Shown here piece after piece: positions 1 through 7,136 of a stretch of DNA of 64,000 nucleotides. The stretch's first letter is position 1. Each line of letters opens with the position of its first letter. This DNA is from Bacteroidales bacterium (GTDB taxonomy: Bacteria > Bacteroidota > Bacteroidia > Bacteroidales > Marinilabiliaceae), in contig QKJP01000066.1 of NCBI GenBank assembly GCA_003249255.1, forward strand, positions 124,001 through 188,000, written 5' to 3'. Position numbers and translations under genes: made by a program. Below the pieces are notes generated by a model. The model was not told the origin of the DNA and did no database searches. It saw only the letters and a program-made list of their open reading frames with translations.

Positions 1-44
1 CATTCTGTTAGCTGTTCAATCAAATTATTACTTAATTTTTCCAT
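1..44 (-). CDS. Possible 5' end of a gene running off the left edge
   Basis: An ATG at 44 on the minus strand opens a frame that reads MEKLSNNLIEQLTE and leaves the window after 14 codons. It diverges from the 379-aa gene starting at 274, with an AT-rich, repeat-bearing region between them. Too little is visible to name a product, and the frame could be chance. Confidence 0.3.
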   Translation of the reverse strand, partial: MEKLSNNLIEQLTE

Positions 45-251
45 TAAAGTGAAGTTTAAAAGTTACTTAATTTGTTAGGAATTGATTTCCCTTCTTTTGA
101 TTTGATAATTCAAAACTAGATATATATATCATTGGTAAAAAGGATTTTAAGTAGAATGTTAATCTTAATTAAAGTACTTAATATTGGAAATTTTAAAATT
201 AAGCACTTAAAAAATTTACTTAATAAATAGTATATTTGCTTAATTTTAAGT
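30..251. repeat. Cluster of ACTTAA hexamers upstream of the first gene
   Basis: The hexamer ACTTAA occurs at 30-35, 65-70, 176-181, 205-210 and 218-223, and its complement TTAAGT at 147-152 and 246-251. Seven copies in about 220 bp is far above what base composition would give. The copies flank the -7 promoter element at 231-238, so they may be binding sites for a regulator, perhaps the product of the gene downstream. No spacing rule is obvious. Confidence 0.45.
231..238 (+). promoter_or_regulatory. Promoter -7 element for the 379-aa gene
   Basis: TATATTTG fits the Bacteroidota -7 consensus TAnnTTTG and lies 35 bp before the ATG at 274. No TTTG is seen at the usual -33 distance. Confidence 0.55.
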
Positions 252-273
252 TCTTTTTGTTTTCTTAATTTTT

Positions 274-1413
274 ATGAGTCTTAATAATCAATATTCACCA
301 GTTGGAAGTCATTTACTTAGTAAGTGGTTTTCTCTTTTCCCTGGAATTGAGCGTATCGTAGCTTTTATATCCGGGGATGGTGATGAGTATTATGTAGGCA
401 TTGAACGGCTTGTTCGTCTTGGCAAAGAGAAAGAGTTATTGTTTGATATTGATGATCATCTAATTAAAAATATGCAATCGTTTATAAATCAGAGTTCTGA
501 TTATAAATGGTTAAATCCGCGTAACTTGCCCTTTTCAAATGAATTTTCATTTACGAAAAATCAATTGGATTTATTTAGCGAAAATGAAAATAATGTATTG
601 TTGGTTAGAACTAAATATGGCAAGTTTCAAAAAACAGATTTGTATTTCATTTATTTTAATAATGATTACAGTGCTTTTGGTTTAACCGAAAAAGAAACTA
701 GTATTAATACAAGTCAAAAAGTAGTAATTGGTCAATTGGCATCTCGGTTTTCAAAATTGCAAATAGATGACTTTTTAAAGGCAGAAGAAAAATTCAATGG
801 GTTCAAAACAAGAACAAAATTGCTTTTGGATAGTTATCAAAACTCAAAAACATCAGAAAATGATGAATTATTAAAATGGAAGAAAACTTGGTTACAAGAT
901 TATCTCCTTGAATTATCTGAATTAAACTCTGTTAATTATGTTATATTTCCAGATGCAGAAAAATTTGTTCTTGATCTAAAACTTGGGTTAAAAGAAATTA
1001 AAGAACTTTTAAAAGAAACCATAGATTACATTTGTGAATTGCATTCTGTTTCGTTTGGTGGTGATGTTTACATAAGACAACAATACTTTAATCTTGATAT
1101 CATCAATACACAACCTGAAGAAAAGCACGAGATCTCTATAAAATCGCTCTCTAGAGATGAAAAAGCAAGGGATTTATTAAATAGACTTGAAGCTTCGGCC
1201 ACACAATTATATCATAAAGGGGAATCATTAACCGGGAAAAAGGTGGGCGATCACTTGGAAAATAAAATCTCAGCCCCTGCAATTTCTGATGCTTTAAAGA
1301 ATTATCGTAAACGAGCAATCCAATTATTGGAGGAGAATCCTAATGAATGGCCTATAATTCGCCATCATTTTAAACCGGTAAAAAATTTATTAGAAAAAAA
1401 ATATTCAGGCTAA
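274..1413 (+). CDS. Unrecognised 379-aa cytoplasmic protein, possible DNA-binding C-terminus
   Basis: I do not recognise a family. The protein has no signal peptide or membrane segment. Its N-terminal half (about residues 1-150) alternates short beta-like and helical stretches and could be a sensory fold. The middle (about 165-250) is rich in Lys, Glu and Leu and probably helical. The last 75 residues contain a stretch around LTGKKVGDHLENKISAPAIS that could form a helix-turn-helix, which is an inference only. The gene stands alone, has its own TATATTTG element, and sits behind a dense set of ACTTAA repeats, which would suit an autoregulated regulator. No terminator is evident before the tRNA promoter downstream. 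Confidence 0.75.
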   Translation: MSLNNQYSPVGSHLLSKWFSLFPGIERIVAFISGDGDEYYVGIERLVRLGKEKELLFDIDDHLIKNMQSFINQSSDYKWLNPRNLPFSNEFSFTKNQLDLFSENENNVLLVRTKYGKFQKTDLYFIYFNNDYSAFGLTEKETSINTSQKVVIGQLASRFSKLQIDDFLKAEEKFNGFKTRTKLLLDSYQNSKTSENDELLKWKKTWLQDYLLELSELNSVNYVIFPDAEKFVLDLKLGLKEIKELLKETIDYICELHSVSFGGDVYIRQQYFNLDIINTQPEEKHEISIKSLSRDEKARDLLNRLEASATQLYHKGESLTGKKVGDHLENKISAPAISDALKNYRKRAIQLLEENPNEWPIIRHHFKPVKNLLEKKYSG

Positions 1414-1478
1414 AGTTTTGAAATACAAATTTATAATCGATGCTTTTGATGCTGGATTACTCTTGTGGCAAAGATAAA

Positions 1479-1510
1479 TTTGGTAAATAGAAATACATGC
1501 TCTATATTTG
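1479..1510 (+). promoter_or_regulatory. Promoter of the first tRNA-Lys
   Basis: TTTG at 1479-1482, a 20-bp spacer and TATATTTG at 1503-1510 form an exact Bacteroidota vegetative promoter. It is followed by GCACCCGCA, nearly the same start region as at the other three tRNA genes in the window. Confidence 0.85.
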
Positions 1511-1530
1511 CACCCGCAAACGCAAAGGAT

Positions 1531-1606
1531 GATTCAGTAGCTCAGCTGGTAGAGCACATCCCTTTTAAGGATGGGGTCCTGGGTTCGAACCCCAGCTGAA
1601 TCACCA
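1531..1606 (+). tRNA. tRNA-Lys (anticodon TTT), copy 1
   Basis: A full cloverleaf is visible: acceptor arms GATTCAG and CTGAATC, a D arm, anticodon stem CATCC/GGATG enclosing loop CTTTTAA (anticodon TTT, reading AAA/AAG), and a T arm with GTTCGAA. The discriminator A at 1603 is followed by an encoded CCA. The mature sequence is identical to the second copy 435 bp downstream. Confidence 0.97.
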
Positions 1607-1612
1607 AATAAG

Positions 1613-1643
1613 AAGACTTTAGGCAACTAAAGTCTTTTTTTTT
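1613..1643 (+). terminator. Rho-independent terminator of tRNA-Lys copy 1
   Basis: A perfect 10-bp stem AAGACTTTAG/CTAAAGTCTT with loop GCAA is followed by a T run. Confidence 0.9.
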
Positions 1644-1913
1644 ACCTCAAAAATTTCAACTTGCTTTTTCTAAGCGTCATTTTTTTTCTTGATCCATTTT
1701 CTTTCATAAGCCTCTTTTGATAATATTTAAAAATTAGTTTGCTAACTAACCTTAGAGTTGGTATTCTTGGTTTATTTATGCGTATGATTTATTTAATTGC
1801 TAATATAGAGACGAAAATATTTTATTAAATAGATTTTTTTATAATGTTTAGTTACTGATAATCATTTGATTATTCATTATTAATAATAAAGATGAATTTA
1901 AATTCAAATTTTA

Positions 1914-1945
1914 TTTGTAGAACCGAAAACAATGCTCTATATTTG
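1914..1945 (+). promoter_or_regulatory. Promoter of the second tRNA-Lys
   Basis: TTTG at 1914-1917, a 20-bp spacer and TATATTTG at 1938-1945. Spacing is identical to the first copy, and the 5' leader (GCACC.GCAAACGCAAAGGAT) is conserved except for one base. Confidence 0.85.
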
Positions 1946-1965
1946 CACCTGCAAACGCAAAGGAT

Positions 1966-2041
1966 GATTCAGTAGCTCAGCTGGTAGAGCACATCCCTTT
2001 TAAGGATGGGGTCCTGGGTTCGAACCCCAGCTGAATCACCA
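1966..2041 (+). tRNA. tRNA-Lys (anticodon TTT), copy 2
   Basis: Same gene as the copy at 1531, with identical mature sequence and encoded CCA. The pair arose by tandem duplication of a promoter plus tRNA unit; the terminators differ in detail. Confidence 0.97.
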
Positions 2042-2045
2042 AGCT

Positions 2046-2079
2046 AAAAGAGATCTTAGGTAACTAAGGTCTCTTTTTT
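2046..2079 (+). terminator. Rho-independent terminator of tRNA-Lys copy 2
   Basis: Stem AGAGATCTTAG/CTAAGGTCTCT (one G-U pair), loop GTAA, followed by six T. Confidence 0.85.
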
Positions 2080-2572
2080 CATTCCCTCAGATTTACTATC
2101 TTCTATGTATATTTTGTAAATGCCAATATTTCCCGATTTAGATTAACCTAATTAATTAATTCGGGATCCTGTAAGGAAAGAATTACAATTAGACGGCAAT
2201 TGCAGTTTCAAATAGTTTTAACCTTAAATTCGTCTTTTATTATAAATGCCTTGCTCCCTATGAAAAGAGCAATTTTACTGGCGTCATATTCTTTCTAAAA
2301 TTCTATTTGCATAGATATCGACATTGAAAGAAAGAAATCAAAAGAGTAAGCTTAAAAACAGGCAGAGTATATTCGGTACTTGAGAGGAAGGTTTATAAAA
2401 TCTCTCATTCTAGAGTATTTATGAGTGTTTACTTTTAAGTAGAGAATATTTTAATGGATGGTTTTGTTGAGTTTACCATAGGATTTACACAGTTGATATT
2501 AATTACCCCCTATAAAATAATAAAATTTCTCTCGTAGCATTAGAGCATACTTTAGTTAGCTTACATTTATGG

Positions 2573-2584
2573 TTACAAATGTAA
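2573..2584. promoter_or_regulatory. Operator-like palindrome TTACAAATGTAA
   Basis: A perfect TTACA-N2-TGTAA palindrome in non-coding DNA, 35 bp from the next copy. On the minus strand it also contains TACATTTG, which fits the -7 consensus. Confidence 0.6.
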
Positions 2585-2607
2585 TATGTGGACTGGAATC
2601 AATAGAG

Positions 2608-2619
2608 TTACATTTGTAA
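2608..2619. promoter_or_regulatory. Operator-like palindrome TTACATTTGTAA
   Basis: A perfect TTACA-N2-TGTAA palindrome. The plus strand also reads as a -7 element, TACATTTG. Confidence 0.6.
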
Positions 2620-2647
2620 TTATTTAAAAAGCGGTGATTATTGTGTA

Positions 2648-2659
2648 TTACAATTGTAT
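2648..2659. promoter_or_regulatory. Operator-like palindrome TTACAATTGTAT
   Basis: One mismatch from TTACA-N2-TGTAA; third member of the array, 40 bp after the second. It lies about 85 bp beyond the 3' end of pyrD. Confidence 0.5.
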
Positions 2660-2692
2660 GTGATATATTTCGAATTCGCGTTTATTAAACAC

Positions 2693-2723
2693 AAAAAAAG
2701 CTCATAGCAAAATAGCTATGAGC
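2693..2723 (-). terminator. Terminator of the pyrK-pyrD operon
   Basis: Perfect 9-bp stem GCTCATAGC/GCTATGAGC. Read on the minus strand it is followed by a run of seven T, just after the pyrD stop codon. Confidence 0.9.
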
Positions 2724-2745
2724 TCTATAATTAGTATTCTGGTTA

Positions 2746-3660
2746 TTAATCAGTAATCATTGCTCCAATTAGATCTGAAGCTTTAGCAAAACCATTATCT
2801 TGACAGTAGGCTTCTATTCCTTCAATCACTTTAATGGAAACAGCCGGATCGATAAAATTAGCTGTTCCAATTTGAATAGCAGAAGCTCCAGCCAACATGA
2901 ATTCTATGGCATCTGTAGCATTCATGATTCCGCCTAAACCAACAATAGGTACTTTAATAGCTTGAGCTACTTGATAAACCATTCGTAAAGCAATCGGTTT
3001 TACTGCCGGACCTGATAAACCTCCTGTTATAGTTGATAATACAGGTTTACGAGTTTTAGCATTAATGGCCATACCTAACAATGTATTAATCAATGAAACA
3101 GAATCAGCACCAGCCGCTTCAACTGCTTTAGCTATCTCGGTAATATCTGTAACATTTGGAGATAATTTTACCATTAAATGCTTCTTATACACCTTTCGTA
3201 CGGCTTCAACCACAGCAGAGGCTGAAGGGCATGATGTTCCAAAAGCCATTCCACCTTCCTTTACATTAGGACAAGAGATATTTAACTCAATACCTGGTAT
3301 ATTATCCAACTCATTTATCATGGCAGCAGTTTCAACATAGTCATCAATGACTGATCCTGACACATTAACCATCATATTTGTGTCGTATTTTTTTAGTAGA
3401 GGATTAATCTCTTCAACAAAATACTTAACTCCTTTATTTTGAAGCCCTACAGCATTCAGCATTCCTTTTGGAGTTTCTGCCATACGTGGATATGCATTGC
3501 CTTCTCGATGATGTAGTGTAGTACCTTTCACCAATACACCACCTAACCGCGATACATCTATAAAATCATCAAATTCCAGTCCGTAACCAAATGTTCCTGA
3601 AGCTGTCATTACCGGATTTTTTAGTTCTAATCCGTTTAAATCTATTTTTAAGTCTACCAT
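2746..3660 (-). CDS. pyrD: Dihydroorotate dehydrogenase, class 1B catalytic subunit
   Basis: This FMN enzyme oxidises dihydroorotate to orotate in pyrimidine synthesis; in class 1B it passes electrons to NAD+ through the PyrK subunit in the cytoplasm. The 304-aa length and sequence fit the family: an N-terminal [15 protein letters not shown] stretch, the SCPN motif with Cys130 at the position of the class 1 catalytic cysteine, and the C-terminal phosphate-binding VPIVGLGGI and [10 protein letters not shown] segments. It overlaps the 3' end of pyrK by 7 bp, so the two are co-transcribed and probably translationally coupled. A strong terminator follows. Regulation probably comes from the pyrK promoter, which has an operator-like palindrome just downstream. 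Confidence 0.96.
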   Translation of the reverse strand: MVDLKIDLNGLELKNPVMTASGTFGYGLEFDDFIDVSRLGGVLVKGTTLHHREGNAYPRMAETPKGMLNAVGLQNKGVKYFVEEINPLLKKYDTNMMVNVSGSVIDDYVETAAMINELDNIPGIELNISCPNVKEGGMAFGTSCPSASAVVEAVRKVYKKHLMVKLSPNVTDITEIAKAVEAAGADSVSLINTLLGMAINAKTRKPVLSTITGGLSGPAVKPIALRMVYQVAQAIKVPIVGLGGIMNATDAIEFMLAGASAIQIGTANFIDPAVSIKVIEGIEAYCQDNGFAKASDLIGAMITD

Positions 3661-4424
3661 TTTAAATAACTTGAATCAAAAACAGGACCTTCCGTACAAG
3701 TACATTTGTGTCCATCAATTGTATCGGTTACACAACATAAACATGCTCCAATTCCACAAGCCATGTGGTTTTCCAGAGATACTTCACATTTAATATTATG
3801 GTTACGTGCATATTTAGCAACTACACGCATCATCGCATCAGGTCCACAGGTATAAATCATGTCTATCTCAGGACTATCGGTCCGCATTACCGGGTGGTGT
3901 ATAACAAATCCTTTTGTGCCATGAGAACCGTCTTCTGTAGTTGTATGAACTTCACCTAACTTGTTAAATTCTTCTAAAGCAATTAATCCTTCTGCTTTTC
4001 TAGCTCCTAATAAGAATTGAGGTGTAATGCCATGTTCTTTTAGTTTGCGTCCCATGAACAATAAAGGAGCAATTCCACATCCTCCACCAACTAATAATAC
4101 ACGAGGTTTTTCTGGTAATGAAAATTGATTTCCAAGAGGATAAACCATATTTAATAGTTCCCCTTCTCTTAGGGCTCCTAATAAACGTGTTCCTTCACCA
4201 ATTTCCTGAATCAACAGCTTCATGGTGTTGTATTTGAAATCTACGTCATGGATGGAAATGGGACGGCGTAAAAATGTATTTTCGCCTTTGTCAACTCTTA
4301 ATTCAACAAATTGTCCCGGTTGCATATCCGGCATTTTATCCGGATGCTGAACGGTTAAAACGACGTATTCGTGGTTTAAGCGCTCGTTTTTAATCACTTT
4401 AAAATCGTCAATGTACTTTTTCAT
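3654..4424 (-). CDS. pyrK: Dihydroorotate dehydrogenase electron transfer subunit
   Basis: PyrK carries FAD and a 2Fe-2S cluster and links PyrD to NAD+. The protein shows the ferredoxin-reductase fold: an FAD-binding barrel with the RRPISIHD motif, an NAD-binding segment [12 protein letters not shown], and a C-terminal cysteine cluster in CGIGACLCC followed by a later HKCTC. I start at the ATG at 4424 (256 aa), because the longer frame would begin at a TTG at 4439 and add five poorly placed residues. The promoter TATATTTG lies at 4479-4486 and the palindrome TTTACATTTGTAAA at 4450-4463 lies between promoter and start, so repression in the initially transcribed region is plausible. It is the first gene of pyrK-pyrD. 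Confidence 0.93.
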   Translation of the reverse strand: MKKYIDDFKVIKNERLNHEYVVLTVQHPDKMPDMQPGQFVELRVDKGENTFLRRPISIHDVDFKYNTMKLLIQEIGEGTRLLGALREGELLNMVYPLGNQFSLPEKPRVLLVGGGCGIAPLLFMGRKLKEHGITPQFLLGARKAEGLIALEEFNKLGEVHTTTEDGSHGTKGFVIHHPVMRTDSPEIDMIYTCGPDAMMRVVAKYARNHNIKCEVSLENHMACGIGACLCCVTDTIDGHKCTCTEGPVFDSSYLKW

Positions 4425-4449
4425 GGACAGTATACCCAAAATTTATTGG

Positions 4450-4463
4450 TTTACATTTGTAAA
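4450..4463. promoter_or_regulatory. Operator-like palindrome in the pyrK leader
   Basis: TTTACATTTGTAAA, a 14-bp palindrome apart from the central two bases, of the TTACA-N2-TGTAA class. It sits about 15-25 bp downstream of the -7 element of pyrK, where a bound repressor would block initiation or early elongation. Confidence 0.6.
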
Positions 4464-4478
4464 CCGCGTTTTATACTG

Positions 4479-4486
4479 CAAATATA
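4479..4486 (-). promoter_or_regulatory. Promoter -7 element of pyrK-pyrD
   Basis: The minus strand reads TATATTTG, an exact -7 element, 55 bp before the chosen pyrK start. No clear TTTG at -33. Confidence 0.6.
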
Positions 4487-4774
4487 CCAAAAAAACATCT
4501 GCCTTTTTAAAATAACTTTAGGGATTGTGGTATAATTATGCTTATAGATTTATATAATGCTTGATAAAGTCCAAATGAGTCTTTGAACGAGTAGAATTAA
4601 CTCCTAAATATTAACAGGTATAGACCATGGTATCTACTTAGGATTCTCTAAAAATACTATCCTGCAATTAATTCTGAATGAATAAAGGTTTAAACAATCT
4701 TGTAGTGAAAAAATAGTGCTTACAGGCTGTAATTAAGATGGTAGGTAGAATCGAATTAAGCTAGACTAAAAGAT
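4487..4774. other. Intergenic region between pyrK and the XRE regulator
   Basis: About 290 bp upstream of the pyrK promoter and downstream of the XRE gene, both on the minus strand. No gene, terminator or palindromic operator was found in it. Confidence 0.4.
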
Positions 4775-5257
4775 TTATTCCGGTCGATAATCTCTAAACG
4801 TTTTATCGGTATAAAACACCACGATTCGCTCAATTTCTTTGTCATCAATTATATTTAAAGCTTGAGTAGGAATATCGGTGTTTACAGCGTTATTTTGAAT
4901 CTTTTCCTGATTGTTTTCTACAGTGTTTTTGTTAGGTTCCGGCCGATTGATTTTAATCGAACTAGCTAGCTTCTTCTGAATTAGATCTTGTTTTGCACTT
5001 TCGTCTTCGATGGATAATTGCTTAGGAACGGAAGATTGAACATGGGCTTTAAGCATATTTCCATTTCCGGTAATTAACCAGTCGCCCGATATTTCAGGAA
5101 AATGATTTAATACTTTCATTAGAAAATCAAGGCTGGGATTATTTCGACCACTTAAGATATGAGATACACCAGATCTTTGAACACCTAACTTATCTGCAAA
5201 TTTAGAAGGTGTAAGACCGCTATGTGTTATAATTATGTCAATTCTTTCTTTCACCAT
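4775..5257 (-). CDS. XRE-family helix-turn-helix transcriptional regulator
   Basis: This 160-aa protein has an N-terminal XRE/Cro helix-turn-helix (about residues 3-60): ITHSGLTPSKFADKLGVQRS contains the first helices and the recognition helix follows with GVSHILSGRNNPSLDF. A variable linker (about 70-135) leads to a short C-terminal motif IERIVVFYTDKTFRDYRPE that I have seen in similar Bacteroidota regulators; its role is unknown. The gene stands alone. Its promoter has TTG at 5367-5369 and TACATTTG at 5340-5347, and the -7 element lies inside one TTACA-N2-TGTAA palindrome, with a second at 5267-5278 next to the start codon. This pattern predicts autorepression. At least four more copies lie within 3 kb, including one in the pyrK leader. 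Confidence 0.85.
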   Translation of the reverse strand: MVKERIDIIITHSGLTPSKFADKLGVQRSGVSHILSGRNNPSLDFLMKVLNHFPEISGDWLITGNGNMLKAHVQSSVPKQLSIEDESAKQDLIQKKLASSIKINRPEPNKNTVENNQEKIQNNAVNTDIPTQALNIIDDKEIERIVVFYTDKTFRDYRPE

Positions 5258-5266
5258 AAATGTAAG

Positions 5267-5278
5267 TTACAGTTGTAA
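5267..5278. promoter_or_regulatory. Operator-like palindrome TTACAGTTGTAA before the XRE gene
   Basis: Perfect TTACA-N2-TGTAA half-sites 9 bp upstream of the XRE start codon. An extra half-site TGTAA lies at 5261-5265. Confidence 0.6.
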
Positions 5279-5336
5279 TAAGCTATTTGTATACAGATGT
5301 GGTGTAGAGTACATTCCCTTATCCCTCATTGTATTT

Positions 5337-5369
5337 TTACAAATGTACATAATTGTTACAAAAAAGCAA
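5337..5369 (-). promoter_or_regulatory. XRE gene promoter overlapping an operator
   Basis: On the minus strand TTG (5367-5369), a 19-bp spacer and TACATTTG (5340-5347) make a good Bacteroidota promoter. The -7 element is embedded in TTACAAATGTAC at 5337-5348, a near-perfect operator copy, so repressor and sigma factor would compete for it. Confidence 0.6.
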
Positions 5370-5901
5370 CTTGAAGTAACAAGATTTAGTAATAACTTTT
5401 TACCCTTTTTATTTTACTTAAAGTAATACGTTAAGAATAGGTTTAGGTGCTTATTTTGTGAATGCTTGGAGATATAATCTATTTTATTGCTAGATTAAAC
5501 AAAAAGCATAACATGGATTTAATCAATTCATATCTTAGTTATTGATATTTAATATATAGGGGTTTATAGCTATATAAGTAAACTAATGCTTTAGGTAAAG
5601 TGTATAAGTAACTAGTATTTAATGTGTATATTGATGTTTATATGGACATAATTCTTTCAATTTCCTTGATTTTGTATAAATATACATAAGTACTTAAAGG
5701 CTTACTTTAATAATGCTTATTAAATAGTTGATAAACAGTTATTTGTAGTGGTATTTTATAATTTTGCATGTGGGTAAAGTTAAATTGTTTATTGAAAAGA
5801 TGTAAACATTTTTTGCTTACATAAGTATGCGGTTATTTAGTTATTTGTAATCTCCCCTATTCTTTTTTTAGTTTTGTTATGGATTTGGAGTTTACGCTCA
5901 G

Positions 5902-5913
5902 ATACAATTGTAG
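5902..5913. promoter_or_regulatory. Weak operator-like palindrome ATACAATTGTAG
   Basis: The core TACAATTGTA matches the TTACA-N2-TGTAA family; both outer bases differ. It is 34 bp from the next copy. Confidence 0.4.
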
Positions 5914-5935
5914 GAAAAAGATTCAAACGAAGGGT

Positions 5936-5947
5936 TTACAATTGTAA
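5936..5947. promoter_or_regulatory. Operator-like palindrome TTACAATTGTAA
   Basis: A perfect 12-bp palindrome of the TTACA-N2-TGTAA family in non-coding DNA, with no gene close by on either side. Confidence 0.6.
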
Positions 5948-6323
5948 TTTATTCGTTTTTCTGTATACAATAATAACTGGCTGTGACTTTTAGTATAATT
6001 TAAGTAAAAGGGAGTCATATTTTAAAGGTCTATTACCTCTAGAGTAAACCATAACCGAGCACATCGCAATTTTTTGAAATGATGGTTATAATTAACTTAG
6101 AATAATCAGAATGTTAAAAAAAAGCATGAACCTCATATTGGTTAAAATCAATATGAGTGAATAAAAAGCTCTCCTTTATATTAGAAACGACTTTTCAAAT
6201 TTTTCTTATTTAGATCAAACACATTGGAAATATCTAATCAAAAACTAGTTAATTATGTTAATATATAAGTAATAGAAATATTCGATCATAGTCGAGGATT
6301 TTTAAAAAAAACCTTAAAAATAT

Positions 6324-6354
6324 TTTGTGGTTATAAATTTAATCTCTATTTTTG
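6324..6354 (+). promoter_or_regulatory. Promoter of tRNA-Arg copy 1
   Basis: TTTG at 6324-6327, a 19-bp spacer and TATTTTTG at 6347-6354. It is followed by the leader GCACCGCATTTGAGAACAAT, also found before the second tRNA-Arg. Confidence 0.8.
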
Positions 6355-6390
6355 CACCGCATTTGAGAACAATAGTTCATAAATACATAA

Positions 6391-6464
6391 GGTTCCGTAG
6401 CTTAATTGGATAGAGCACTGCGTTACGGCCGCAGAGGTTGAAGGTTCGAGTCCTTCCGGGATCA
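6391..6464 (+). tRNA. tRNA-Arg (anticodon ACG), copy 1
   Basis: Acceptor arms GGTTCCG and CGGGATC pair with two wobbles; anticodon stem CTGCG/CGCAG encloses loop TTACGGC, anticodon ACG. The T loop is GTTCGAG. The discriminator is A at 6464 and no CCA is encoded. The same sequence recurs at 52076. Confidence 0.97.
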
Positions 6465-6506
6465 CAAAGAGGTAAATACATTGGGTATTTACCTCTTTGT
6501 TATTTT
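6465..6506 (+). terminator. Terminator after tRNA-Arg copy 1
   Basis: Perfect 15-bp stem CAAAGAGGTAAATAC/GTATTTACCTCTTTG with a 5-base loop. The T run is poor (GTTATTTTATT), which may allow readthrough into mntP 20 bp further on. Confidence 0.75.
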
Positions 6507-6519
6507 ATTCCCTCTATTC

Positions 6520-7083
6520 ATGGAAATACTCTCTTTATTACTATTAGCTGTGGCCTTGGCAATGGATTCTTTTGCAGTTTCGATTTCTACCGGTTTAGTT
6601 CTGCAACGTATAGAAATCAAAGCCATGGGTAAAATCAGTTTTCTCTTTGCTTTATTTCAAGGTGCTATGCCTGTTGTAGGTTGGCGATTGGGATTGTTTT
6701 TTGAAAATCAAATAAAGGCAATTGATCATTGGGTAGCATTTCTATTATTGAGTTTTATTGGTGGTAAAATGATTTTTGAAGCGGTAAAGGATGAATCTGA
6801 AAACAAATCTATCAATCCTTATAGTTTTAAAAACATGGCAATGTTGGCTATAGCAACAAGTATTGATGCTTTAGCAGTTGGAATCAGTTTTTCTTTATTG
6901 GGAATGGATATTGCTGTTCCAGCCGTTGTAATTGGTATTACTACTTTTATTTTTTCTTTTTTAGGCTTAACCTTAGGTGTAAAGTTAGGTGGTTTTATGG
7001 GGAATAAAATTGAATTTTTAGGCGGATTAATTTTAATTGGTCTTGGCTTAAAAATTCTCTTAGAACATACTTTATTTCAATAA
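6520..7083 (+). CDS. mntP: Manganese efflux pump MntP
   Basis: MntP exports Mn2+ across the inner membrane. The 187-aa protein has six predicted hydrophobic helices and the internal two-fold repeat of the family; the conserved acidic motifs appear as AMDSFAVSIS in the first repeat and SIDALAVGIS in the second. I start at the ATG at 6520: the longer frame begins at a TTG inside the tRNA terminator. The ATG is only about 20 bp beyond the terminator stem of tRNA-Arg and no separate promoter is visible, so expression may depend on readthrough from the tRNA promoter. No recognisable Mn riboswitch lies upstream. Confidence 0.93.
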   Translation: MEILSLLLLAVALAMDSFAVSISTGLVLQRIEIKAMGKISFLFALFQGAMPVVGWRLGLFFENQIKAIDHWVAFLLLSFIGGKMIFEAVKDESENKSINPYSFKNMAMLAIATSIDALAVGISFSLLGMDIAVPAVVIGITTFIFSFLGLTLGVKLGGFMGNKIEFLGGLILIGLGLKILLEHTLFQ

Positions 7084-7112
7084 AAAAGACCGGGAAATTT
7101 CTTCACGGTCTT
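7082..7112. terminator. Shared terminator of mntP and the dehydrogenase operon
   Basis: Stem AAGACCG/CGGTCTT extended by GAA/TTC with a mismatch. The six A on the plus strand give a T run for the minus-strand flavodoxin gene, so it is stronger in that direction. Confidence 0.75.
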
Positions 7113-7136
7113 AATTATAATGGAAAATTTCAATTG

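Larger units (their letters stand above)
2080..2692. other. Gene-free region with three operator-like palindromes
   Basis: No reading frame worth reporting is seen on either strand. The region is AT-rich and holds three TTACAnnTGTAA-type palindromes at 2573-2584, 2608-2619 and 2648-2659, listed separately. A small RNA could lie here but no promoter-terminator pair is convincing. Confidence 0.5.
5370..6323. other. Gene-free 950-bp region with two operators and an inverted repeat
   Basis: No convincing coding frame is seen. The stretch is very AT-rich. It contains operator-like palindromes at 5902-5913 and 5936-5947 and a perfect 9-bp inverted repeat CTCATATTG/CAATATGAG at 6132-6157 with an 8-base loop. 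The repeat overlaps the end of a 17-codon frame from 6111, probably chance. The tRNA-Arg promoter follows. Confidence 0.5.

Noticed and set aside
5235-5426. 63-codon plus-strand frame divergent from the XRE gene
   Set aside because: It starts inside the XRE coding sequence and runs across both operators and the promoter; no similarity and hydrophobic composition typical of a shadow frame.
6391-6464. tRNA-Arg genes as attachment sites of an integrated element
   Set aside because: No integrase, no partial tRNA copy and no shift in gene content on either side; both copies are complete and have their own promoters.
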